Origin: SLFT01 sp964493075
Lineage (GTDB): Bacteria > Hydrogenedentota > Hydrogenedentia > Hydrogenedentales > CAITNO01
DNA: 14,610 nucleotides
Assembly: GCA_964493075.1 (NCBI GenBank)
Contig: CAZBNU010000091.1
Span: 1 to 14,610 of the forward strand
Reading direction: 5' to 3'
Shown here: piece after piece, positions 7,576-14,604 of the stretch
Position numbering within the stretch: the stretch's first letter is position 1
Layout: every line of letters starts with the position of its first letter
Notes under the pieces: model-generated
What the model saw: the letters and a program-made list of their open reading frames with translations, nothing else
What the model was told of the DNA's origin: nothing
The model's database searches: none
Made by a program: the position numbers and the translations under genes

Positions 7576-7738
7576 AGAATTTGATTGTGTTGATATGATG
7601 CATCGAGGGGCTTTGCGCATTCACGAAACATTACGTGGGAAGACTCAGGAAGAATGTCTTGCCTACTGGCGTCAAAAGCATGTTGAATTAATGAAAGAAC
7701 TTGATAATTCACGCACAGCAAAACATGCAGTAAAATAG
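7559..7738 (+). CDS. Small partner protein, probable antitoxin of the PIN toxin
   Basis: A 59-residue protein starting at ATG 7559, 17 bases inside the PIN gene and in another frame, and ending at TAG 7736-7738. GAGGAA at about 7543-7548 could serve as its ribosome binding site. The frame stays open upstream to 7493, but that longer version would lie mostly inside the PIN gene and looks non-coding. The protein has a short N-terminal FDCVDMMHRGALRIHE segment, then GKTQEECLAYWRQKH and a charged helix with a basic end. Proteins of this pattern (hydrophobic strand, Met-Arg rich helix, 'T-x-E-E-x-x-x-Y/F-x-R') are known to me as short ORFs following PIN-domain genes and are usually labelled antitoxins. 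No DNA-binding domain can be recognised, so self-regulation by this protein is not shown. The antitoxin role rests on gene context. Confidence 0.7.
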   Translation: MKTKNKEFDCVDMMHRGALRIHETLRGKTQEECLAYWRQKHVELMKELDNSRTAKHAVK

Positions 7739-7782
7739 CGTCCTCTTGTGTTCATGCAGTAAATCCCAAAATCTCCCCTGAC

Positions 7783-7812
7783 TTGAAATCCCCCCCCTGA
7801 ATCCCGTCTAAT
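7783..7812 (+). promoter_or_regulatory. Probable carB promoter
   Basis: TTGAAA (7783-7788) and TCTAAT (7807-7812) are separated by 18 bases; each matches the sigma-70 consensus at five of six positions. Transcription would begin near 7819, leaving a leader of about 100 bases before the carB ATG. It lies in a C-rich spacer (a run of eight C just after the -35) that begins after the antitoxin stop. Confidence 0.45.
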
Positions 7813-7836
7813 GTGCAGGTGCTTCGGGAAGCGCAC
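7813..7836 (+). other. Hairpin at the start of the carB leader
   Basis: GTGC (7813-7816) pairs with GCAC (7833-7836), and GCTT (7821-7824) pairs with AAGC (7829-7832) around a CGGG loop, with AGGT (7817-7820) bulged on one side: eight pairs in all. It sits at the proposed transcription start and has no following U-tract. It may be a 5' stabilising structure or chance; no known pyrimidine riboswitch or PyrR-site pattern is recognisable. Confidence 0.25.
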
Positions 7837-7921
7837 GATATAACTTTGCTTGTCAGTTGTGAACAGGGCTGAATATCTGTTCGTATCAGATGTATCCATC
7901 TCTAATGAAAGGGAGACAACT

Positions 7922-10900
7922 ATGCCGCGCCGTGATGATATCCACAAAGTAATGATTATTGGTTCCGGTCCGATTATCATCGGACAGGCTTGTGAATTCG
8001 ACTATTCGGGCACCCAGGCGTGCAAGGCGTTGCGGGGGCTGGGCTATGAAACCGTATTGGTCAATTCCAACCCAGCCACCATCATGACGGACCCGGGAAT
8101 GGCAGACGCCACCTATGTGGAACCGCTGAATGTACCGACCCTGGAGAAGATCATTGAGAAGGAACGACCTGATGCATTGTTGCCCAACCTGGGCGGTCAG
8201 TCCGGCTTGAACCTGTCCTCGGAATTGGCAAAAGCGGGCGTGCTTGACAAATACAACGTGCAGGTCATCGGCGTGAAACTGGATGCCATCGAACGGGGTG
8301 AAGACCGACGCGCCTTCAAAGAAACCATGGAAAGCCTTGGCATTGAAATGCCGAAGAGCGAACTGGCATACACGGTTGAAGAAGCTGAAGCCATTGCGGC
8401 GCGTTTGGGTTATCCTGTAGTCGTGCGGCCTGCCTACACTATGGGCGGCACCGGCGGCGGCCTGGTGTATAACCTGCAGGAACTGCAAACTGTGGCGGCG
8501 CGCGGACTGGCAGTGAGCATGGTCGGCCAGGTGCTGATTGAAGAATCGGTGCTGGGTTGGGAGGAACTGGAACTGGAAGTGGTGCGCGACGCCAAGAACC
8601 AGATGATCACCGTGTGCTTCATTGAAAATGTGGATGCCATGGGCGTCCATACGGGTGACTCTTATTGCACTGCACCCATGTTGACCGTTCCGGAAGAACT
8701 ACAGCAGCGCCTGCAAAAATACTCCTACGCGATTGTGGAAGCCATCCAGGTGATCGGTGGTACCAACGTACAGTTCGCACACGATCCGGTAAGCGACCGC
8801 GTAGTGGTGATTGAAATCAATCCACGCACCTCCCGTTCCAGTGCGCTGGCGTCAAAGGCAACTGGTTTTCCCATCGCCATGGTGTCCTCACTGCTCGCGG
8901 CAGGGCTAACCCTGGACGAAATCCCCTACTGGCGCGATGGCACCCTTGACAAGTACACGCCGTCCGGCGACTATGTGGTGGTGAAGTTTGCTCGCTGGGC
9001 CTTTGAGAAATTCCGGGGCATCGAGGACAAACTCGGTACCCAGATGCGTGCTGTGGGCGAAGTCATGAGTATTGGCAAAAACTACAAGGAAGCCTTCCAG
9101 AAGGCAATTCGTTCACTGGAAAGTGGAAGGCATGGTTTGGGCTATGCCAAAAATTTCAATAAACTATCCCTTGAAGACCTGCTGGTGCTGGTGAACACCG
9201 CCACCAGTGAGCGACAGTTTCAAATGTACGAAGCGTTGCGCAAAGGCGCAGATGTAGAAGACCTGCATGCGCGCACCAGCATCAACCGCTGGTTCATTCA
9301 GCAGATGAAAGAACTGGTGGAACTGGAAGAACAAATTCTCCAGCACAAAGGCGCACTGCCTCCGAACGATCTTTTCGCCCAGGCGAAAAAGGATGGATTC
9401 GCCGACAAGTATCTCGCAAAACTGTTGGAATTACCGGAACACAAAATCCGCGAAAACCGGTTGCGTCTGGGCGTGACCGAAGCGTGGGAGCCGGTGCCGG
9501 TAAGTGGTGTGGAAGATGCGGCTTATTATTTCTCCACCTACAATGCGCCGGATAAAGTGGCGCCCCAGGAAGGCAAGAAGGTGCTGGTACTGGGCGGCGG
9601 GCCGAACCGCATCGGCCAGGGCATTGAATTTGACTACTGCTGCGTTCATGCGGCGTTCTCGCTGCGTGAACATGGCTACGATGCGGTCATGGTCAACTGT
9701 AATCCGGAAACGGTCTCCACTGACTATGACACTTCGAGCCGTCTCTATTTTGAACCCTTAACCGTAGAAGACGTATTAAGCATTTACGAAAAGGAGAAGC
9801 CGCTGGGCGCCATTGTTCAGTTTGGTGGCCAGACACCGCTGAATATTGCAGGTGAACTCGAAGCGGCGGGCGTGCCCATCCTCGGCACTTCGGTTGAAAC
9901 CATTGATCTTGCGGAAGACCGCGACCGATTCAACGGCGTCATGCGTAAACTGGGCATCCCCCAACCGGACTCAGGCATGGCAGTGACCGAAGCGGAAGCG
10001 CTGAAGATTGCTGCAGACATTGGCTATCCTGTTATTGTGCGGCCATCCTATGTGCTGGGCGGTCGCGGCATGGAAATTGTATATGACGACGACACGTTAC
10101 GCGAATACATGGCAGCAGCCGTGGAAGTGACGCCGGAACGCCCCATCCTAATTGACAAGTATCTGGAGAATGCCATTGAGGTGGAAGCCGACGCTATCGC
10201 CGACGGTACAGATGCCTTTGTGCCTGCCATCATGGAACACATCGAACTGGCGGGGGTGCATTCAGGGGACTCGGCGTGTGTGATTCCGCCCATCTCCGTG
10301 CCGCCAAAACACATTGACACCATCAACGAATATACACGTCGCATTGCCGTGGAACTGAAGGTATGCGGCCTCATGAATATCCAGTATGCCATCGCTGACG
10401 ATACGGTGTACATCCTGGAAGCCAATCCGCGCGCATCGCGCACTGTACCGCTGGTGTCCAAGGTCTGTAACATCCCCATGGCCGCCATTGCCACCGAATT
10501 GATGCTTGGCAAGAAACTGGCCGACATGAATCTGGTGCATAAGCACATTCCCCACTACGGCGTGAAGGAAGCGGTATTCCCCTTCAACATGTTCCCGGAA
10601 GTAGACCCGGTGCTTGGACCGGAGATGCGTTCCACCGGGGAAGTGCTTGGCATGGCGGACTCCTTTGGCATGGCCTATTTCAAGGCACAGGAAGCCACCC
10701 AGATGCGGCTGCCCGTAGAAGGCGCTGTGCTGATCACCGTGGCTGATCCGGACAAGCCCGCCGTACTGGAAACGGCACGGCTGCTGGCGGAGCTTAATTT
10801 TAAGATTTTTGCTACAGGTGGTACGGCTGATTTTTTGACAGAGAATAATATCGCCTGTGAAAAGGTGTTAAAAATGCATGAGGGCCGCCCGCATCTGGTG

Positions 10901-11122
10901 GATAACATCAAGAACGGAGAAATCCACCTGATTATCAACACGCCCAACGGCAAGCGCAGCCAGACAGACGACTCTTACATTCGCAAGGCTGCCATCAAGT
11001 ACAAAATTCCTTATATCACCACAACAGCGGCTGCCATTGCCGCCGCACGCGGCATTGCTGATAAAATCAATGGCGCCTCCGATGTGAAGTCCCTGCAGGA
11101 TTACCACAAGGACATCAAATAA
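7922..11122 (+). CDS. carB: Carbamoyl-phosphate synthase large subunit
   Basis: A 1066-residue CarB (usual length about 1070) that makes carbamoyl phosphate from bicarbonate, ammonia delivered by CarA, and two ATP, feeding pyrimidine and arginine synthesis in the cytoplasm. The two homologous synthetase halves begin with MIIGSGPIIIGQACEFDYSG (residues 11-30) and VLGGGPNRIGQGIEFDYC (from about 556). ATP-grasp motifs such as PSYVLGGRGMEIVYDD and the metal-binding ends INPRTSRSSAL and ANPRASRTVPLVS are present. The C-terminal MGS-like regulatory domain starts near residue 934 and keeps FATGGTADFL, KMHEGRPH and IINTPNGK, the positions that contact UMP in the E. coli enzyme. I chose ATG 7922 because GGGAG (7911-7915) is 6 bases upstream and MPRRDDIHKV aligns with the family start; the TTG at 7850 only extends it without homology. 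No carA is in the window, so the subunits are encoded apart. Confidence 0.98.
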   Translation: MPRRDDIHKVMIIGSGPIIIGQACEFDYSGTQACKALRGLGYETVLVNSNPATIMTDPGMADATYVEPLNVPTLEKIIEKERPDALLPNLGGQSGLNLSSELAKAGVLDKYNVQVIGVKLDAIERGEDRRAFKETMESLGIEMPKSELAYTVEEAEAIAARLGYPVVVRPAYTMGGTGGGLVYNLQELQTVAARGLAVSMVGQVLIEESVLGWEELELEVVRDAKNQMITVCFIENVDAMGVHTGDSYCTAPMLTVPEELQQRLQKYSYAIVEAIQVIGGTNVQFAHDPVSDRVVVIEINPRTSRSSALASKATGFPIAMVSSLLAAGLTLDEIPYWRDGTLDKYTPSGDYVVVKFARWAFEKFRGIEDKLGTQMRAVGEVMSIGKNYKEAFQKAIRSLESGRHGLGYAKNFNKLSLEDLLVLVNTATSERQFQMYEALRKGADVEDLHARTSINRWFIQQMKELVELEEQILQHKGALPPNDLFAQAKKDGFADKYLAKLLELPEHKIRENRLRLGVTEAWEPVPVSGVEDAAYYFSTYNAPDKVAPQEGKKVLVLGGGPNRIGQGIEFDYCCVHAAFSLREHGYDAVMVNCNPETVSTDYDTSSRLYFEPLTVEDVLSIYEKEKPLGAIVQFGGQTPLNIAGELEAAGVPILGTSVETIDLAEDRDRFNGVMRKLGIPQPDSGMAVTEAEALKIAADIGYPVIVRPSYVLGGRGMEIVYDDDTLREYMAAAVEVTPERPILIDKYLENAIEVEADAIADGTDAFVPAIMEHIELAGVHSGDSACVIPPISVPPKHIDTINEYTRRIAVELKVCGLMNIQYAIADDTVYILEANPRASRTVPLVSKVCNIPMAAIATELMLGKKLADMNLVHKHIPHYGVKEAVFPFNMFPEVDPVLGPEMRSTGEVLGMADSFGMAYFKAQEATQMRLPVEGAVLITVADPDKPAVLETARLLAELNFKIFATGGTADFLTENNIACEKVLKMHEGRPHLVDNIKNGEIHLIINTPNGKRSQTDDSYIRKAAIKYKIPYITTTAAAIAAARGIADKINGASDVKSLQDYHKDIK

Positions 11123-11158
11123 GCCATCGGGAATGATTTTTGCGGACAAACGAAAGAC

Positions 11159-11184
11159 CGCGGCGCTGCTTGCGCAACGCCGCG
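11159..11184. terminator. GC-rich hairpin between convergent carB and DUF6807 genes
   Basis: CGCGGCG (11159-11165) and CGCCGCG (11178-11184) form a perfect seven-pair stem around a 12-base loop that itself contains the palindrome TTGCGCAA. It lies 37 bases after the carB stop and 39 bases before the stop of the converging gene, the expected place for a shared terminator. Neither side carries a clear U-tract, so any termination would be Rho-assisted or of the U-less type. Confidence 0.55.
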
Positions 11185-11222
11185 ATTGACTCGGCCCTGT
11201 ATCAGGGAAATGGTATTCGTAC

Positions 11223-12458
11223 TCAGTTTTCCAAAGATGCCTCAGGAGGGGTTGCATAATCAGCGTAGCGTTCTGCTACGGCGGCCTCCTGCACATCCCC
11301 GGAATGCACGTACATGCGGTAGTTGAATGTCAGCGTATCATTCGCAGCAAAGGTGTAGTCGCCATTTTCCGGGATCAACCCTTTATTGTGTTCTTTTTCG
11401 TTGAAATACGAGTAGCCGAACGCATTAGCGCCCATCAACCCGTAATTGCGTATGTGCCAGCTGCTGGGGTGGCGCAGATTGCCGGGGTTGTCAAAAATCG
11501 TGAGGCCGCGTATGCCTACGTCGGGAATTTCCCCGGAAAAATCACACCACGGCGATGGCTTGCCCCATGCATCGCCTTCCCCCTGATCACCCAGCGCATT
11601 TGTAATAATGGCCTTGGCATTGCATATATCGGCGCGCATACGAGCACTGACAATGCCGCCTTCCTTGGTGTCGCTGAATAGCACTTCGCCATATTCCGCC
11701 GAGAACGTGACTTTTGCGTCGAACAACCGAGCGTTTTCCGGTGTGGCAAAAAAGCGGTACTCCCGGGTTTCGTTGATGAGCGGATTGCCGTCCTTGTCTT
11801 CCCACACGTTTACAGAACGTATCCAGCCATAGGCATCTCCGGAACCAAAAGTCACCTCTTTAGTGACCTGGTTGCCAGCGCCAGCACCTTCCGCCCAGAG
11901 ATCGTGGCCATTAACTTCGCCATAGGCCGACCAGAAGGATTTATGATGGGGATGGTCCCGGGCAAAACGAGGCGTATCCTCACGTTCCATGGGAAAACTG
12001 CGGGTAATACCCACGCCGCCTTCGCAATTCACCGGCCACAGAAAAGGTTTTTTCCAGTCACTGCTGTAATGGTAACTCGTGAAATGAACACCGTCAATAA
12101 GCACATCCACAATGGCCTCGTCGGATTTCTTGGCAATCATGACACGGGGCGCAACATCTTCTGGGCGTTCAGACACCACTACCGTAAGCGTTTTTTCGAT
12201 ATTGGCGGGCACTGCATCCATCAGAAAGGTCAGTTTGCCGTCATGCAGGGTGGCGGGAAATTTTTTGCCTGTATCTGGACATGCCACACTGATCATGGCA
12301 GGCGCTTCATCCGTGTCCACAGCAACTTCTACAGGCACAATCGCCCCGGCCCGATCCCCTGACTTCACTATTATTTGTGTTCCATTCAATTCAGCCCCTG
12401 CGGGAAAAGCCAGGAAAAGCCCTAACACCACAACTATCAATAAACGATAACACTGCAT
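11223..12458 (-). CDS. Secreted DUF6807 ('PmoA-like') protein
   Basis: A 411-residue exported protein. The leader MQCYRLLIVVVLGLFLAFPA ends with GA and is probably cleaved after Ala22 (AGA-E). An N-terminal beta-sandwich-like part (23-105) precedes the region that identifies the family: IVDVLIDGVHFTSYHY (116-131), RDHPHHKSFWSAYGEVNGHD (167-186), a C-terminal GLTIFDNPGNLRHPSSWHIR and NYGLMGANAFGYSYF. This matches the proteins annotated 'PmoA family' or DUF6807, common in polysaccharide-degrading bacteria; despite the name they are not methane monooxygenase subunits and no reaction is established. The conserved His cluster 169/171/172 suggests an active or metal site, which is inference. I chose ATG 12456-12458 because AGGAGAG (12465-12471, minus strand) is 6 bases ahead and the signal peptide starts cleanly; the in-frame start at 12494 adds 12 residues in front of it. 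Confidence 0.88.
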   Translation of the reverse strand: MQCYRLLIVVVLGLFLAFPAGAELNGTQIIVKSGDRAGAIVPVEVAVDTDEAPAMISVACPDTGKKFPATLHDGKLTFLMDAVPANIEKTLTVVVSERPEDVAPRVMIAKKSDEAIVDVLIDGVHFTSYHYSSDWKKPFLWPVNCEGGVGITRSFPMEREDTPRFARDHPHHKSFWSAYGEVNGHDLWAEGAGAGNQVTKEVTFGSGDAYGWIRSVNVWEDKDGNPLINETREYRFFATPENARLFDAKVTFSAEYGEVLFSDTKEGGIVSARMRADICNAKAIITNALGDQGEGDAWGKPSPWCDFSGEIPDVGIRGLTIFDNPGNLRHPSSWHIRNYGLMGANAFGYSYFNEKEHNKGLIPENGDYTFAANDTLTFNYRMYVHSGDVQEAAVAERYADYATPPEASLEN

Positions 12459-12506
12459 TACTAACTCTCCTAAGTTGGTCATAAAGCGATTCAATCACCC
12501 GTAATC

Positions 12507-12587
12507 CTACAAGTGTAACAAAAACGAAACCTTTTCGCAAAGGTGCGGACTTCCACTATCCTCTCTACCCCCGTCTATTCTGTCCAT
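12507..12587 (-). CDS. Possible 26-residue upstream ORF (leader peptide)
   Basis: On the minus strand, ATG at 12585-12587 opens a 26-codon frame ending in TAG at 12507-12509 (peptide begins MDRIDGGRED and ends CEKVSFLLHL). A strong ribosome-binding sequence GGGAGGA (12592-12598) is 4 bases ahead. The frame ends 48 bases before the DUF6807 start and contains the hairpin at 12529-12544, so a translated leader that controls the downstream gene is conceivable. Against it: no homologue is known to me, there is no run of one amino acid as in classic attenuators, and the nearest promoter-like element would start transcription right at the ribosome-binding sequence. Confidence 0.25.
   Translation of the reverse strand: MDRIDGGREDSGSPHLCEKVSFLLHL
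12529..12544 (-). promoter_or_regulatory. Leader hairpin with GCGA loop upstream of the DUF6807 gene
   Basis: ACCTTT and AAAGGT pair perfectly. In the minus-strand RNA the loop is GCGA, a stable GNRA tetraloop, and the stem is followed by a U-rich stretch (TTCGTTTTTG). This has the look of a weak intrinsic terminator or attenuator pointing toward the DUF6807 gene, about 70 bases before its start. Because recF runs the other way there is no upstream minus-strand gene in the window that needs a terminator here. Confidence 0.4.
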
Positions 12588-12603
12588 GATGTCCTCCCTA
12601 TTC

Positions 12604-12612
12604 ATTATCTCA
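12604..12612 (-). promoter_or_regulatory. Possible extended -10 promoter toward the DUF6807 gene
   Basis: The minus strand reads TGAGATAAT, an extended -10 with GATAAT (5 of 6 to consensus). A TTGGCA lies upstream but with a 20-base spacer, longer than optimal. Transcription would start near 12597 and give a leader of about 140 bases containing the hairpin at 12529-12544. Confidence 0.35.
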
Positions 12613-12670
12613 CAAACACGCCACACCAATGCCAAATGTGGTATCCTGTAGATCATTTCAGGAAATACGT

Positions 12671-13744
12671 ATGCATGTGACCTCATTACATAGCCGATCC
12701 TTTCGTGGGCTTGCGGACATGACTTTTGAACCTGGAGCGGGCGTCAATATTATCTATGGCGCGAATGCGCAAGGTAAGACTTCCGTTCTGGAAGCGGTGT
12801 TGTATGCCGCTACCACGCGCAGTCATCGTACAACAACGGATATGGAACTTGCCCGCCATGGCAGCAATGAGTTCCATGTGAAAGCGAGCGCCACAACGGG
12901 CGGGTGTCCTGTTAACATCGAAGCACACTGGTGGAAAGGGGCAAAACGTTTTAAGGTTAATGGTCTGGCACAATCCAGACTCAGCGACATCCTTGGCAGA
13001 CTCTGCGTGGTGTTTTTTTCGCCGGAGGATATTGCTCTGGTGAAGGGCGCGGCATCGAACAGGCGGCTTTTCCTAGACATGGAACTCTCTCAACTGCAGC
13101 CACCCTATCTGCGCGCTCTGCAACAGTACCGGCAGGCATTGCGTCAACGTAACGAATTGCTGCGTCAGCACCAGTGCGACCCGGACATGCTTGCCGTATG
13201 GGAGGCGCAGCTGGCGGAGCATGGTCATGTGCTTATGACAGATCGGGACGGTGCCATACACGAGTTATCCACAATGGCATCGGCCCTATACGCACAGTTG
13301 ATAGAGGATGAACCCCTGACTCTTTCCTATCAACCTGATATTGCTGACCCCAATGCGATCGCGGACACACTTCAGAAAACACGCGCATCGGACATACAAC
13401 GTAAGAACACCTGCCGCGGTCCGCACCGCGATGACGTGGATATACAAATTGCTGGAAAAAGCGCACGCACCTATGGGTCACAGGGGCAACAAAAAAGCGC
13501 TGCCCTCATCCTGAAACTGGCGGAGGTGGAACTGATGCGGCAGCGCATGGGAGAATACCCGGTGGTGTTGCTGGACGAGGCACTTGCCGAGTTGGACGCC
13601 AACCGAGCACGACGGCTACTGAGGGCAGTGCCGGAGGCCGCACAAGCCATTATTACAACGGCGCAACCCATAGAGCTGCTTCCTTTGTCCCGGGAAAACG
13701 CAACCTTATTTCACATTGATCGAGGCCATCTTGAAAAAATCTAA
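12671..13744 (+). CDS. recF: DNA replication and repair protein RecF
   Basis: A 357-residue RecF, the SMC/ABC-type ATPase that with RecO and RecR loads RecA at gaps in damaged DNA. The Walker A loop is YGANAQGKTS (residues 29-38). The ABC signature region is YGSQGQQKSAALILKLAE (from residue 268; family members usually have R where K stands). Walker B is VVLLDEALAELD, with Asp302-Glu303 where many RecF proteins have Asp-Asp. The length equals the usual 350-380. I chose ATG 12671 rather than the earlier in-frame start at 12629 because homology begins with MHVTSLHSRSFRG and AGGAAA (12660-12665) lies 5 bases ahead. The next gene overlaps its end. dnaA and dnaN, common neighbours of recF, are not upstream; a divergent secreted-protein gene is. 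Confidence 0.95.
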   Translation: MHVTSLHSRSFRGLADMTFEPGAGVNIIYGANAQGKTSVLEAVLYAATTRSHRTTTDMELARHGSNEFHVKASATTGGCPVNIEAHWWKGAKRFKVNGLAQSRLSDILGRLCVVFFSPEDIALVKGAASNRRLFLDMELSQLQPPYLRALQQYRQALRQRNELLRQHQCDPDMLAVWEAQLAEHGHVLMTDRDGAIHELSTMASALYAQLIEDEPLTLSYQPDIADPNAIADTLQKTRASDIQRKNTCRGPHRDDVDIQIAGKSARTYGSQGQQKSAALILKLAEVELMRQRMGEYPVVLLDEALAELDANRARRLLRAVPEAAQAIITTAQPIELLPLSRENATLFHIDRGHLEKI

Positions 13745-14063
13745 CGTTGAACATATCAGCGCCATTCTTGCACGGATGCAACAGACAACCCCCTTGGGCA
13801 AAAACCTGGAACAGGCCCAAATCTGGGAACACTGGGAGGAGTTGACCGGAAAACACCTGGCAAAACACTGCCGTCCCCATAGCATCAAAAAAGGGCAGTT
13901 ACGCATTATTGTGGAAAGCCCTGTCTGGATGCACAAACTCAGCTATCTGAAATGGGACCTGTTGCTCCGCATCAACCGAATGGCTGGTAAGGAACTCGTC
14001 TCCGATGCTTTTTTTGTGCTGGCTTCCGATGAGGACGCATTGAATGAACTGGAGAAGACTTGA
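13731..14063 (+). CDS. DciA/DUF721 family protein
   Basis: A protein of about 110 residues of the DUF721 family, whose characterised members (DciA) help load the replicative helicase DnaB at the origin in bacteria lacking DnaC or DnaI. Visible features are the N-terminal helical part (ISAILARMQQTTPLGKNLEQ), then IWEHWEELTGKHLAKHCRP, which matches the family pattern 'W-x-x-x-V/L-G-x-x-x-A-x-H-x-x-P', the strand GQLRIIVESPVWMHKLSYLK, and the C-terminal helix LLLRINRMAG. No ATG suits: the frame opens with TTG at 13716 and again TTG at 13731. I prefer 13731 because GAGG (13722-13725) is 5 bases ahead; it overlaps the recF end by 14 bases, which implies translational coupling. recF followed by a DUF721 gene and then gyrB is a common order; here no gyrB follows within the window. 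Confidence 0.85.
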   Translation: MKKSNVEHISAILARMQQTTPLGKNLEQAQIWEHWEELTGKHLAKHCRPHSIKKGQLRIIVESPVWMHKLSYLKWDLLLRINRMAGKELVSDAFFVLASDEDALNELEKT

Positions 14064-14130
14064 TGGGAATGAAAAAATGTATAGAAACTTAACTTGGTCT
14101 GGCTGACAATTTTTGCAAGTGTGCCAATAA

Positions 14131-14159
14131 CCACAAAGAACACAAGAAACACAAAGAGG
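14131..14159. repeat. CACAAAGAA-type degenerate tandem
   Basis: Three near-copies of a nine-base unit follow one another: CCACAAAGA, ACACAAGAA, ACACAAAGA. Read on the minus strand the stretch translates to a Phe/Val/Cys-rich pattern (of the FVFFVSFVV kind) often seen as spurious ORFs in environmental genomes, so it probably belongs to a widespread intergenic repeat family and does not encode protein. Confidence 0.55.
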
Positions 14160-14204
14160 CAAATATATGGTACCTGAAAGGCTTCTTTAATGTTCGCATT
14201 GAAC

Positions 14205-14286
14205 AACCCCTTCGGGGTTTATTGGTGCTGACTCCTTGACCCAGGGGCGTTGCCCCTGGCTAGAATTGAGTGCACCCTTTCAGGGT
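14205..14286. repeat. Cluster of three small GC-rich hairpins
   Basis: AACCCC-TTC-GGGGTT (14205-14219), CCAGGGGC-GTT-GCCCCTGG (14241-14259) and ACCCT-TTC-AGGGT (14274-14286) are three perfect stems with three-base loops, 14-21 bases apart. Two share the TTC loop and a C-run/G-run stem. The regular design suggests one repeat element with structured DNA or RNA, similar to REP/BIME-like units, and not a simple terminator. Confidence 0.6.
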
Positions 14287-14318
14287 ACTATTGGATAACA
14301 GCCGCTGGTTAGTCAGAT

Positions 14319-14336
14319 AACAGACAAGTATCTGTT
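14319..14336. repeat. AACAGA/TCTGTT hairpin
   Basis: AACAGA (14319-14324) and TCTGTT (14331-14336) form a six-pair stem around a six-base loop. The following GCGCCACAGACGCC repeats the ACAGAC core. Elements with an ACAGAC...GTCTGT core next to GC hairpins are familiar from planctomycete-like intergenic repeats, so this is probably part of the same block. Confidence 0.45.
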
Positions 14337-14522
14337 GCGCCACAGACGCCACTTCTTTCGGGTGAAGTCACGAGCGAAGCGTAGTCTCTTAACAATGATT
14401 TTCTGTGCAAAATGATACCGAATTAAAGTTGCCGTCATTGCGATCCTTGACCGCCGTTGACGGCGATTGGCTGAAAAAGGCGATGCGAAACGATTTGGAC
14501 TTGGATATAAATCTCGTGAAAC

Positions 14523-14567
14523 AAATCGAAATCATTATCTAAATCGAAATTTTCAAAAGATCGAGAT
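14523..14567. repeat. Three phased AAATCGAAAT-like decamers
   Basis: AAATCGAAAT occurs exactly at 14523-14532 and 14541-14550, 18 bases apart. A relative, AGATCGAGAT, follows at 14558-14567 after a further 17 bases. The phasing could mark protein-binding sites, or it may be low-complexity AT sequence. Confidence 0.4.
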
Positions 14568-14587
14568 TTTTATGTGTTGTGTTCTAT

Positions 14588-14604
14588 AGCGGTTATTAGC
14601 CGCT
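14588..14604 (+). terminator. Hairpin at the right window edge
   Basis: AGCGG (14588-14592) and CCGCT (14600-14604) pair around TTATTAG, with a possible extra T-G closing pair, and are followed by TTTCTTA before the window ends. It could be a weak intrinsic terminator on the plus strand, but nothing coding lies just upstream and the T-tract is cut off by the window edge. Confidence 0.35.

Noticed and set aside
7850..7921. Upstream extension of CarB from a TTG codon
   Set aside because: The added 24 residues do not resemble CarB, while ATG 7922 has a ribosome binding site and the family N-terminus.
7886..8650. A 254-codon minus-strand open frame
   Set aside because: It is antisense to the start of carB, rich in His/Phe as expected for a reverse-complement frame, without homology.
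13265..13273. Perfect DnaA box TTATCCACA inside recF
   Set aside because: It is a single copy in coding sequence. Another perfect copy (minus orientation, 3552-3560) occurs inside the unrelated GH51 gene, and no cluster or AT-rich unwinding region is present, so it is not evidence for an origin.
14405..14542. A 45-residue open frame (GTG start) with plausible-looking C-terminal sequence
   Set aside because: It has no ribosome binding site and no ATG until 14483, and it spans a hairpin and the first phased decamer within the repeat block. Not convincing as a gene, although it would be worth re-reading if it recurs elsewhere.
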